Positions 27,901 through 34,298 of a DNA stretch of 39,932 nt are shown here, piece by piece. The stretch comes from CAZUVM01 sp964623885 (GTDB taxonomy: Bacteria; Verrucomicrobiota; Verrucomicrobiia; Limisphaerales; UBA8199): NCBI GenBank assembly GCA_964623885.1, contig CAZUVM010000187.1:1-39932 (forward strand). The letters are read 5' to 3'. The notes below the pieces were generated by a model, which had not been told where the DNA came from, did not search any database, and saw nothing but the letters and a program-made list of their open reading frames with translations. Both the position numbers and the translations under genes were made by a program. Each line of letters starts with the position of its first letter. The first letter of the stretch is position 1.

Positions 27901-28591
27901 CGGTGATGGCTGGGCCTATGACATCGGTTACGGAGGCCTCGACCACGTCCTGGCCAGCGGTCGCGATGTGAACGTTTTAGTTCTCGATACCGAAGTCTAT
28001 TCCAATACCGGCGGGCAATGTTCGAAATCCACTCCGCGGGGCGCGGTGGCCAAGTTCGCGGCCGGCGGCAAACCGCTCGGCAAAAAAGACCTCGGACTCA
28101 TTGCCATGACCTATGGCCATGTTTATGTTGCCAGTGTTGCTCTTGGTTACAAGGACGAGCACACGCTAAAGGCCTTCCTCGAAGCGGAGTCCTATCCGGG
28201 ACCTTCGCTCATCATTGCTTATAGCCATTGCATCGCCCACGGTATCGCCCTTGATGCCGGCATCGGCGCACGCCAACAAAAGCTGGCCGTCGAATCCGGC
28301 CAATGGCTGCTTTATCGCTTCGATCCGCGCCGGAGCGACCGTGGTGAAAACCCGCTCCAGCTCGATTCCGCCGCCGCCAAGGCCAAAGTTCAGGACTACC
28401 TGCTCTCGGAAAATCGGTTCAAGATGCTCACCAAGAGCAAGCCGGAAGACGCAAAGAAATTCTTTGCGCAGGCCCAAACCGACGCCGATCGCCGCTGGAA
28501 GTACTACCAATACCTCGCCGGTCGCGACCTCAAACCTGCTACCGCCTCGGCTGCGCCTAAGCCGGCGGCTACTGTGGATCAGCAACCCTAA
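24947..28591 (+). CDS. nifJ: Pyruvate:ferredoxin (flavodoxin) oxidoreductase
   Basis: Single-chain PFOR of 1214 residues, oxidising pyruvate with CoA to acetyl-CoA, CO2 and reduced ferredoxin in the cytoplasm. The N-terminal pyruvate domain starts with AYQLNEVMAIYPITPSSPIAEW. The 2x[4Fe-4S] ferredoxin domain has CIQCMKCVAICP (from Cys706) and CTGCALCVDVCP (from Cys762). The cluster next to the thiamine site uses CSGCGETPY (from Cys836), followed by GNATGCSSIYGG and the thiamine-diphosphate motif GGDGWAYDIGYGGLDHVL with NTGGQCSKSTPRGA. All modules are present and in the usual order, and the length is normal for the family. The Pro/Ala-rich C-terminal tail (SAAPKPAATVDQQP) is an addition. It is co-directional with the ACD-GNAT gene (29 nt) and the DHOD-like gene (14 nt). 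It points to anaerobic or facultatively fermentative metabolism. Confidence 0.97.
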   Translation: MSNSLPKSNSDGVHFKTLDGNEAAAYVAYQLNEVMAIYPITPSSPIAEWCDQWASEGRRNLWGTIPSIVEMQSEGGAVGAVHGSLQTGSISTTFTASQGLLLMIPNMFKIAGELLPAVFHVTARTVAAHALSIFGDHSDVMACRSTGWGMLAAASVQETMDFAVISQAASLRSRIPFVHFFDGFRTSHEVSKIQILGKADMTALIDDRLIAAHRARAMSPDRPVLRGTAQNPDAFFQARETVNPFYDACANITQKVMDEFGARVGRKYNLFDYVGAPNAERVIVLMGSGCEAAHEAVDFLTKRGEKIGILKVRLYRPFDSRRFVEALPATVKSIAVLDRTKEPGATGEPLYQDVIAALFEGAANGWGKLKSLPKVIGGRYGLSSKEFTPAMVKAVFDNLAISSPKNHFTVGINDDVSHTSLSYDENFSTEPAEVIRAMFYGLGADGTVGANKNSIKIIGEETPNFAQGYFVYDSKKSGSMTVSHLRFGPREIRSTYLISKANFIACHQPMFLERYDMIKDLVPGGTFLLNTPFSKDEIWAQLPTPVQKGLIDKQAKLCVIDATKVARDSGMGGRINTIMQVCFFALSGVLPKNDAIDAIKESIRKTYGKKGEEVVQMNLKAVDNTLAHLHEVGLHNQVNGTGGFLPAVSPNAPEYVRVVLGKLAGGRGDELPVSAFAPDGTFPTATAQYEKRNLALEIPVWDPSICIQCMKCVAICPHATIRAKVYEPASLTSAPPDFKATDARAPEWKGMKWTLQVAAEDCTGCALCVDVCPARNKTETKFKAINMRPQAPLRLQERENWDFFLKLPEFDRRKLKIGTLRQQQVMQPLFEFSGACSGCGETPYLKMLTQLFGDRAIIGNATGCSSIYGGNLPTTPYAVNAQGRGPTWCNSLFEDNAEFGLGFRVSIDKQKEFATELLKKLAAQIGQDLAESILNANQSDEAGIYDQRERVAALKRKLPTINSPESKLLLSLADQLVRKSVWIVGGDGWAYDIGYGGLDHVLASGRDVNVLVLDTEVYSNTGGQCSKSTPRGAVAKFAAGGKPLGKKDLGLIAMTYGHVYVASVALGYKDEHTLKAFLEAESYPGPSLIIAYSHCIAHGIALDAGIGARQQKLAVESGQWLLYRFDPRRSDRGENPLQLDSAAAKAKVQDYLLSENRFKMLTKSKPEDAKKFFAQAQTDADRRWKYYQYLAGRDLKPATASAAPKPAATVDQQP

Positions 28592-28605
28592 GCCCTTCAG
28601 CTCAC

Positions 28606-29604
28606 ATGAATCTCTCAACGACCTATCTCGGCCTTAAGCTGCGCACACCTTTGGTTCCATCCGCGTCGCCGCTGTCGGAAGACATCGACGCGATTCGCCA
28701 GATGGAAGATAACGGAGCTGCTGCCGTCGTCCTTTACTCTTTGTTCGAGGAGCAACTTCGGCACGACAGTGCGGAATTGCAGCAGCACCTCGAACACGGC
28801 ACGTTCAGCAGTCCGGAGGCGCTCACTTATTTTCCGGAACCGGAGGAGTTCCGGCTTGGCCCTGAGGAATACCTCAAACACATCGCGAGCGCCAAGGCCG
28901 CCGTCCATATCCCAGTCATTGCCAGCCTGAACGGCTCGACCTCGGGTGGGTGGACACAGTATGCCAAAGCCATCCAGCAAGCCGGCGCCGACGCCCTGGA
29001 GCTGAATATCTATTACATTCCCACGGAGCTCGATCTAAGTTCGAGTCAAGTCGAGCAAAACTACTTGGATATTCTCAAGGCAGTAAAGTCTACCGTCAGC
29101 ATTCCCGTGGCGGTGAAGCTCAGCCCCTTCTTTACTAACTTCGCCAACATGGCGAAACGCCTGGACCACGCCGGCGCCAACGGCCTCGTTCTGTTCAACC
29201 GCTTTTACCAGCCCGACATTGATCTCGAGAGTCTCGAAGTACGACCCAATATTCTGTTGAGCACCCCAATGGCCATGCGCGTGCCGCTTCGTTGGATCGC
29301 CTTGCTCTACGGCAAGCTCCGCGCCAGCTTCGCCGCGACCAGCGGCATTCACCGCGCTTCTGATGTCCTGAAGATGCTCATGGCCGGCGCCGACGTGACC
29401 ATGCTCTGCTCCACTTTGATTCGTCACGGTGTCCGTCAGATCGGCGTTATCGAACGCGACCTCGTGGCTTGGATGGAAGAGCACGAGTATACTTCCGTGG
29501 CCCAGCTCAAGGGCAGCCTCAGCCAGAAAAACTGCGCCGATCCTTCAGCCTTCGAGCGCGCTCAATACATGCGCGCCATCTCGCAGTTCCCAATCACGCG
29601 GTAA
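28606..29604 (+). CDS. Dihydroorotate dehydrogenase-like FMN protein of the PFOR operon
   Basis: 332-residue TIM-barrel flavoprotein related to class 1 dihydroorotate dehydrogenases. The N-terminus (STTYLGLKLRTPLVPSASPLS), the AVKLSPFF strand with its conserved Lys, the GANGLVLFNR strand and the GADVTMLCSTLIRHG segment are family-like. However, the PyrD catalytic-loop motif NxSxPN/H is replaced by NIYYIP, so orotate synthesis is unlikely. It starts 14 nt after nifJ, and the strong terminator follows 113 nt after its stop, so it is the last gene of the operon. From the context I infer a redox role tied to pyruvate oxidation or ferredoxin. The true substrate is unknown. Confidence 0.88.
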   Translation: MNLSTTYLGLKLRTPLVPSASPLSEDIDAIRQMEDNGAAAVVLYSLFEEQLRHDSAELQQHLEHGTFSSPEALTYFPEPEEFRLGPEEYLKHIASAKAAVHIPVIASLNGSTSGGWTQYAKAIQQAGADALELNIYYIPTELDLSSSQVEQNYLDILKAVKSTVSIPVAVKLSPFFTNFANMAKRLDHAGANGLVLFNRFYQPDIDLESLEVRPNILLSTPMAMRVPLRWIALLYGKLRASFAATSGIHRASDVLKMLMAGADVTMLCSTLIRHGVRQIGVIERDLVAWMEEHEYTSVAQLKGSLSQKNCADPSAFERAQYMRAISQFPITR

Positions 29605-29717
29605 ACGCGGCGAGTCGAACGACCAGAGCGTAAATTTGGACCAACCTTGTCGGTTCAGTTTAACCACTAATAATACGGATAGAGTCTCGCGAGACTGAAG
29701 TCCGCCAGGAAGAAAGA

Positions 29718-29754
29718 CAATAGCCCCCCGTTTTAACGGGGGGCTATTGTTTTT
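29718..29754 (+). terminator. Strong rho-independent terminator of the PFOR operon
   Basis: CAATAGCCCCCCGTT (29718-29732) and AACGGGGGGCTATTG (29735-29749) are perfect complements around a TT centre, followed by TTTTT at 29750-29754. The stem contains six G-C pairs in a row, and the structure is symmetrical enough to act weakly in the other direction too. Confidence 0.93.
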
Positions 29755-29784
29755 CGCCCTGCCGGGCTGTTGCCACCGTGATCG

Positions 29785-29830
29785 TTCTAAACAAAATGCG
29801 CTGCTGGCCCGAGCAACAGCCAGCAGCGCA
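29785..29830 (-). terminator. Rho-independent terminator of the radical SAM gene
   Basis: On the minus strand TGCGCTGCTGGC (29830-29819) pairs perfectly with GCCAGCAGCGCA (29808-29797) over a 10-nt loop, then TTTTGTTT follows (29796-29789). It begins 36 nt after the stop of the radical SAM gene, so each of the two convergent transcripts has its own terminator. Confidence 0.85.
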
Positions 29831-29865
29831 CCAACGGGTTCGGAGTGACCCCATCCAGAGATGTT

Positions 29866-30786
29866 TTAGAAAACTTCGGCCTTCAATCCCGTAGCCTGGC
29901 GAACCAGGTGCGCGATCCTTGAAAGCACCTTGAGCGGCAAATGGCCGCATTCGGAGTTGGCCGACGGCCGGGTTGCCGAATAAATTTGCACCAGGGAAAT
30001 GTCTGCGCCGGCCTTCTTGAGTTCCAGTAAGCGCCGGGCATATTGCTCGATCTCTTCCAAAGGCGGTTCTTCGCCGCCAATCGCCGGGAAGAGGCTCTGG
30101 ATTACTACCGGCCTCTGCCGACCCAGCATTAGAATATTCGAAAGGACCTTCTCCAGTGGCACATCCGGCCGGTTCACTCGGTTAATGTATGCCTGCGTTC
30201 CCCCGTCAAGCTTGGCCCAGATTTCATCGCTTTTGGTGAAATACTTGAGACCCTCCTGAACGTGGGGTAAATCCAGCCCGGTGGCGTTGGTAATGAGCAC
30301 TAGCTTGAAGAATGGAGAACCTCCCAGCGCCCGCACATGAACGACCGACTGGAGCGCTTCGGCAAATCTTGGCGAAAGTGTCGGCTCGCCATCTCCGCTC
30401 AACGCGACGTGCCGAAGTTGCAGCAGTTCATCAGGCAGCGCGCGATACCACGGCCGCTCCCGCAACCGGCCCGCCCGCACAAAAGCCAGCGTCTTCTTGA
30501 GCTCCGCAGCCATCAAATCCACATCCAGCGCCACCCGCAACTCGCCGTTGCGGTGCACTTCGCAATAAATACAGCCGAAATTGCAGTTCTTGTCCGGACT
30601 CAGGTTTACCCCAACCGAAAGCCCCCGCGCCCGCGGCGACACTACGGCATATACAAACTGGTTATCGAGAAAATCGCGGGGAGCCCCAAAGGCCGTTTCA
30701 TGGGCGTCATGCGGCCGAACCACAGCCTTTTTCTTCTTCTCCGCTGCTTCGGTCAAACCGACGTCGTGTGTAGTGGTGTCTTCCAC
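29866..30786 (-). CDS. Radical SAM protein (COG0731-like)
   Basis: 306-residue [4Fe-4S]/S-adenosylmethionine enzyme. The cluster motif is C68-x3-C72-x2-C75 (NCNFGCIYCEV), preceded by GLSVGVNLSPDK. The ALSGDGEPTLSP segment carries the Gly-rich SAM-binding GDGEPT motif. The order resembles the family that includes wyosine-synthesis TYW1-like proteins and several uncharacterised bacterial radical SAM proteins (COG0731); the reaction is unknown. The start is GTG at 30786 with GGGAG about 7-9 nt upstream. The N-terminus has a charged Lys-rich stretch before the conserved part. It stands alone, divergent from the Crp-family gene, and has its own terminator. Confidence 0.9.
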   Translation of the reverse strand: MEDTTTHDVGLTEAAEKKKKAVVRPHDAHETAFGAPRDFLDNQFVYAVVSPRARGLSVGVNLSPDKNCNFGCIYCEVHRNGELRVALDVDLMAAELKKTLAFVRAGRLRERPWYRALPDELLQLRHVALSGDGEPTLSPRFAEALQSVVHVRALGGSPFFKLVLITNATGLDLPHVQEGLKYFTKSDEIWAKLDGGTQAYINRVNRPDVPLEKVLSNILMLGRQRPVVIQSLFPAIGGEEPPLEEIEQYARRLLELKKAGADISLVQIYSATRPSANSECGHLPLKVLSRIAHLVRQATGLKAEVF

Positions 30787-30951
30787 AATGCTCTCCCACT
30801 TTAAAGCTGTTGTCGCGCCCGGACTACACGACCCTTGCTAAAAATTGGACATTTTTTGTCGATTCGATTGGCATTGGTTTGGTTTAGTTCTCCTGATTGC
30901 GAGACGCGTTTTCTCTCGGAGAATTAGCCCTCAGGATGCGGGGCTCTCGAA

Positions 30952-30975
30952 GCAATCAACAGTCATGCTGATTGC
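30952..30975. promoter_or_regulatory. Inverted repeat upstream of the Crp-family gene
   Basis: GCAATCA (30952-30958) and TGATTGC (30969-30975) are perfect inverted repeats with a 10-nt spacer, centred about 110 nt before the Crp-family start and about 180 nt before the divergent radical SAM start. The size (24 bp with twofold symmetry) suits a dimeric regulator such as the adjacent one. It is not a consensus CRP or FNR site, and autoregulation is an inference. Confidence 0.4.
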
Positions 30976-31073
30976 ACAGAGGTATCCGCATCAAGTTCTT
31001 GCCGCAAATTTACTCGACGGCTCCGGCCACCTCCGTTAAATCGAGAAAGCCCTTTTAAGTAAGGTTGCCGATC

Positions 31074-31793
31074 ATGTCTTCACCTTTAACCGAACTCAAA
31101 CAAGCCGCGGTCATCAACACGCTCCGAGGTTGCCAGCTCTTCGCCGGGCTTCCTGCCTCCGATCTCCAGGCTATCGCCGCGATCACCCTCGTGAAATCTC
31201 TTTCCATCGGCGATTACTTGTTTCACGAAGGCGAGCCAGCGCACGGCTTCTATATTGTGCAGAAGGGCGCCGTAAACGTTCATCGCGTCACCCCCGCCGG
31301 GAAAGAACAAGTGATCCACATCTTCCGTGCCGGCGAGTCTTTCGCCGAGGCCACGCTCGCTACTATGGCGGGTTACCCTGCGGATGCGCGCGCGGTGGAA
31401 TCCTCCCAGGTTTTGCTGGTTCAAAAGGCCGGGTTCCTCGAACTGCTCAAGCGCCAGCCGGATCTTGCGCTGCGGATGCTGGCCAGCATGAGCATGCATT
31501 TGCGCGTGCTGGTCGGCCAGATCGAAGACCTCACCGCAAAAGACGTCGAAACGCGCCTGGCCAACTGGCTCCTCAAACGTTGCCCGAGCCCCGATTCGCC
31601 CCAGCCCGTTCGCATCGAACTTAAGACTACCAAGCGCGTCCTCGCCGCCGAGTTGGGCACTGTCAGCGAGACTTTCTCCCGCACCCTGGCCAAGTTCCGC
31701 GAGCAGAAACTCATTGAGGTTGAGGGCAAAACCATCACGGTTGTGTCGCCGGCGAATCTCCGCGCCATCCTGCGCCGGAACCTGGGCGAGTAA
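31074..31793 (+). CDS. Crp/Fnr family transcriptional regulator
   Basis: 239-residue DNA-binding regulator. The ATG at 31074 is preferred to a TTG at 31065. The N-terminal cyclic-nucleotide-binding-type beta-barrel (about 20-125) contains GDYLFHEGEPAHGFYIVQKGAVNVH and FRAGESFAEATLATMAGYP. A dimer helix (SMHLRVLVGQIEDLTAKDVETRLANWLL) and a Crp-type winged helix-turn-helix (LKTTKRVLAAELGTVSETFSRTLAKFREQKLI) follow. It lacks the N-terminal Cys set of FNR, so oxygen sensing through an iron-sulphur cluster is unlikely; the ligand is unknown. It lies just beyond the PFOR operon and radical SAM gene, so it might regulate energy metabolism there, but no shared operator was identified. Confidence 0.92.
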   Translation: MSSPLTELKQAAVINTLRGCQLFAGLPASDLQAIAAITLVKSLSIGDYLFHEGEPAHGFYIVQKGAVNVHRVTPAGKEQVIHIFRAGESFAEATLATMAGYPADARAVESSQVLLVQKAGFLELLKRQPDLALRMLASMSMHLRVLVGQIEDLTAKDVETRLANWLLKRCPSPDSPQPVRIELKTTKRVLAAELGTVSETFSRTLAKFREQKLIEVEGKTITVVSPANLRAILRRNLGE

Positions 31794-31838
31794 TCCAGTC
31801 TTGATGTTCCGGTTGGTGCGCTACGCCCTCGCCTCGCT

Positions 31839-31867
31839 TTGACATAGCGGCAACTTTCCGCGATAGT
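31839..31867 (+). promoter_or_regulatory. Sigma-70-type promoter of the MetE-like gene
   Basis: TTGACA (31839-31844) matches the -35 consensus perfectly and is followed, after exactly 17 nt, by GATAGT (31862-31867), which matches TATAAT at four positions. The ATG lies about 36 nt downstream, leaving a short leader with no room for a SAM or cobalamin riboswitch. Confidence 0.6.
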
Positions 31868-31903
31868 CGTTCCACTAAGCCGACAAACCAATCCATAATT
31901 CCT

Positions 31904-33154
31904 ATGGCATTTACCGCAACGAAAGACCTGATTCTGCCCGCCACCGTAACCGGTTCCTGGCCGCGCCCGCGCTGGTACAACATGAATACCTGGGGGCGTC
32001 CCCTCGACACGGCCATGATGGACCCCTGGTTCCGCGAGCAATTCACCGACGCTCACGCGATCGTTGTTTCCGACCAGGCACGCGCCGGCCTCGATATTCT
32101 CACCACCGGCGATTATCACCTCGATGAGGATGTGGCGGGCCGCTCCTGGCATCATTACATGCTGCAGCGCTGGAAAGGATTCGAGCACGAGGAACTCCAA
32201 ACCGAAAAGACCCGCTCGCCGTTGCTCTCTTATCCCGTCGGTACGATGCTCGATTCCATCTACAAAACCTGGCGCTGGCCCCGCGTTGTTGCCAAGGTCG
32301 AACATAACCCGAAAAACCCACTCGAATACGCCAAGATCTGGCGCATCGCCCAGCAGGCCGCGGCGGCTTCGGGACGGCCGGTGAAATTCGGCACCTGCTC
32401 GGCTCAGGTGCTTGCCTTTTTCCTCGACAGCCATACGCCCCATTACAAGCTCGACGACAAGAAGCAGATTATCTGGGACATGGCCGAGGCCATGAACCTG
32501 GAGCTGCGCCAACTCGCCGCTTCCGGCTGCAAGGTTATCCAAATCGAAGAGCCCACCCTGCACTTCATGGCGCGCTATAATCCCGAGCAGAAAGAGTTCC
32601 TCGATTTCCTCGTCGATGCCTTCAATCGCGAGGTCGAAGGTCTGGATGGCGTCGAAATCTGGATCCATACCTGCTGGGGAAACCCGAATATGCAGAAGGT
32701 GTTCAGCGACGAATCCTACGCCAACTCGATCGAAATATATCTCGAACGGCTCAAAGGCGATGTCTGGACGATCGAAGCAACGGAAAATAATTTCCGCGAA
32801 CTGCCTCTGTTCAAGTCCTACAAAAGTCGTCTGAAGAAAAAAATCGCCGTGGGTGTGATCAGCCATCGCACACTGCAAGCTGACTTCCCTAATGTCGTTG
32901 CCGACCGTATTCGCCGTTGCCTGGAGTTTATTCCCGCCGACAAGCTCGTGCTCTCGACTGATTGCGGTTTCGGTCGCCAGGGATTCAATCGGCATCTGGC
33001 CTTTTACAAGACCACCGCTATCCCCATGGCCCGGAATATTATTCTTAAGGAACTTGGACTGCCCGAGCGTTACGTCCCCGCTGCAGACGACAAGCTCGCG
33101 TGGGATCAGCTCCCCGATGCCGAGTCCTTCACCCATTCGAAGCCGCTCCGCTAA
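31904..33154 (+). CDS. Cobalamin-independent methionine synthase-like (MetE C-terminal domain) protein
   Basis: 416 residues, a single TIM barrel of the MetE catalytic-domain type, with no N-terminal MetE domain. The zinc-site signatures are present: His and Cys in IWIHTCWGN, a Glu in the IEATENN region, and the last Cys in STDCGFGRQG. The Glu in IQIEEPTLH belongs to the substrate side. VTGSWPRPRWY near the start is typical of short MetE homologues. Such short proteins may use another methyl donor than 5-methyl-tetrahydrofolate triglutamate, such as a corrinoid protein, or act on other thiols (the epoxyalkane:coenzyme M transferase branch is related). Annotated as MetE-like only. It has its own promoter and is followed by a palindrome at 33171-33192. 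Confidence 0.85.
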   Translation: MAFTATKDLILPATVTGSWPRPRWYNMNTWGRPLDTAMMDPWFREQFTDAHAIVVSDQARAGLDILTTGDYHLDEDVAGRSWHHYMLQRWKGFEHEELQTEKTRSPLLSYPVGTMLDSIYKTWRWPRVVAKVEHNPKNPLEYAKIWRIAQQAAAASGRPVKFGTCSAQVLAFFLDSHTPHYKLDDKKQIIWDMAEAMNLELRQLAASGCKVIQIEEPTLHFMARYNPEQKEFLDFLVDAFNREVEGLDGVEIWIHTCWGNPNMQKVFSDESYANSIEIYLERLKGDVWTIEATENNFRELPLFKSYKSRLKKKIAVGVISHRTLQADFPNVVADRIRRCLEFIPADKLVLSTDCGFGRQGFNRHLAFYKTTAIPMARNIILKELGLPERYVPAADDKLAWDQLPDAESFTHSKPLR

Positions 33155-33170
33155 TACCGATCCTCTTGTA

Positions 33171-33192
33171 GGGACGCCGTCCTCGGCGTCCC
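33171..33192. repeat. GC-rich palindrome after the MetE-like gene
   Basis: GGGACGCCG (33171-33179) pairs perfectly with CGGCGTCCC (33184-33192) over a TCCT tetraloop. The following sequence (CATCTTTA) is only weakly T-rich, so termination is possible but not clear. The same TCCT loop occurs in the GCCGGCA hairpins inside the VKOR gene. A second palindrome, CGGGACGTCCCG, lies near 33258-33270. Confidence 0.55.
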
Positions 33193-33336
33193 CATCTTTA
33201 ATGAACCCTGCGGCGGGAAATTTCGTCACTGGAGCCTCGATTCGATTTGGCGGAGCGCGGGACGTCCCGGCCCGCAGCGGCCGGAATTCACGCACTGAGC
33301 ATCGAGTATTTTTCATTTAGCATTGAGGACCTGGGC

Positions 33337-34059
33337 ATGATTCCTCTCGGCCGCGTTTGCGAAATAGTGCGGTATCCAATCAAGTCCATGGCTGGAGTGG
33401 CCACCGAATCGGCATTTCTCGGATGGCATGGGCTGGACGGTGATCGGCGATTCGCCTTCCGTCGGATGGGTGACGACAGCGGTTTCCCGTGGCTCAGCGC
33501 AAGTCGCCTCCCGCAACTTCTGTTGTACCATCCCGACGGGCTCGACCGGAACAATGGGGAGCCGGCGCCGACACACGTGCGCACGCCGTCCGGAGCGCGT
33601 GTCGAGTTGCGAAACCCGGAGCTGCAAGCTGAAATCGCTGCACGTTTGGGCGGCAGCGTCGAGTTGATGATGCTCAAGCACGGAATCTTCGATGAAGCGC
33701 CTGTCTCTGTTATCAGTCTGGCAACAATTGCTGGCATCGGCCGCGAAGCAAGGCTCGAACTCGATCGCCGTCGGTTTCGCGCCAACATCGTGGTTGAAAC
33801 GGAGCGCAGCGAGCCATTTCTGGAGGATGAATGGGTCGGGCGGGTGTTGGTCTTTGGTGATAACGATCCGCGTCCCGCCGCGAGTGTCACTATGTGCGAT
33901 CCGCGCTGTGCGATGCTCAACCTCGACCCGGAAACGGGGGAGCATGATTCCCGCATCATGAAAACCGTTGTGCGCCTCAACCAAAACAACGCCGGCGTGT
34001 ATGCTACCGTCGTGCGAACCGGCGCAATCCGTGTAGGAGACCGGGTGAGTTTGGTTTAA
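33337..34059 (+). CDS. MOSC domain-containing protein (YcbX/mARC-like)
   Basis: 240-residue protein. The frame is open from 33247, but GAGGA at 33325-33329 lies 7 nt before the ATG at 33337, and the conserved MOSC_N start (LGRVCEIVRYPIKSMAG) follows directly; the extra upstream codons come from intergenic palindromes. The N-terminal beta-barrel (about 1-90, including WHGLDGDRRFAFRR) and the MOSC domain (about 110-238, RRRFRANIVVE, CDPRCAMLNLDPETG) are as in YcbX and mARC. The Cys of DPRCAMLNLDP is in the position used for molybdenum-cofactor ligation in that group. The likely role is molybdenum-dependent reduction or N-hydroxylated-compound detoxification; no ferredoxin domain is fused here. 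Confidence 0.88.
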   Translation: MIPLGRVCEIVRYPIKSMAGVATESAFLGWHGLDGDRRFAFRRMGDDSGFPWLSASRLPQLLLYHPDGLDRNNGEPAPTHVRTPSGARVELRNPELQAEIAARLGGSVELMMLKHGIFDEAPVSVISLATIAGIGREARLELDRRRFRANIVVETERSEPFLEDEWVGRVLVFGDNDPRPAASVTMCDPRCAMLNLDPETGEHDSRIMKTVVRLNQNNAGVYATVVRTGAIRVGDRVSLV

Positions 34060-34298
34060 TGATACGCCCTCGCGAAGCGCGTGGACTGCGGTGTATTCCG
34101 CCGCTCTCAAAATAAAGATCGCCAGATTCCGAGCCTCACAGCGAACGGCCCCGGCGGCGACGTTTTCTGCTCTTCCGCTTTCTTCTTCAATATTTTGCTT
34201 TCTGCCAAAGGGATGCTGGGTTACCCTGCGGTCCAGTTCTCCACCGCGTCCTTGGTATTGAACCAAATGCCAAATCTCTGTTCACAACCAGCATAAAC

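Noticed and set aside
31794..31903. Possible SAM or cobalamin riboswitch before the MetE-like gene
   Set aside because: The promoter match leaves only about 30 nt of leader, and no conserved riboswitch boxes are visible.
31421..33316. 631-codon minus-strand frame across the Crp-family and MetE-like genes
   Set aside because: It is antisense to two clearly recognisable genes with intact family motifs, and its own translation shows no family pattern. It is open because of high GC.
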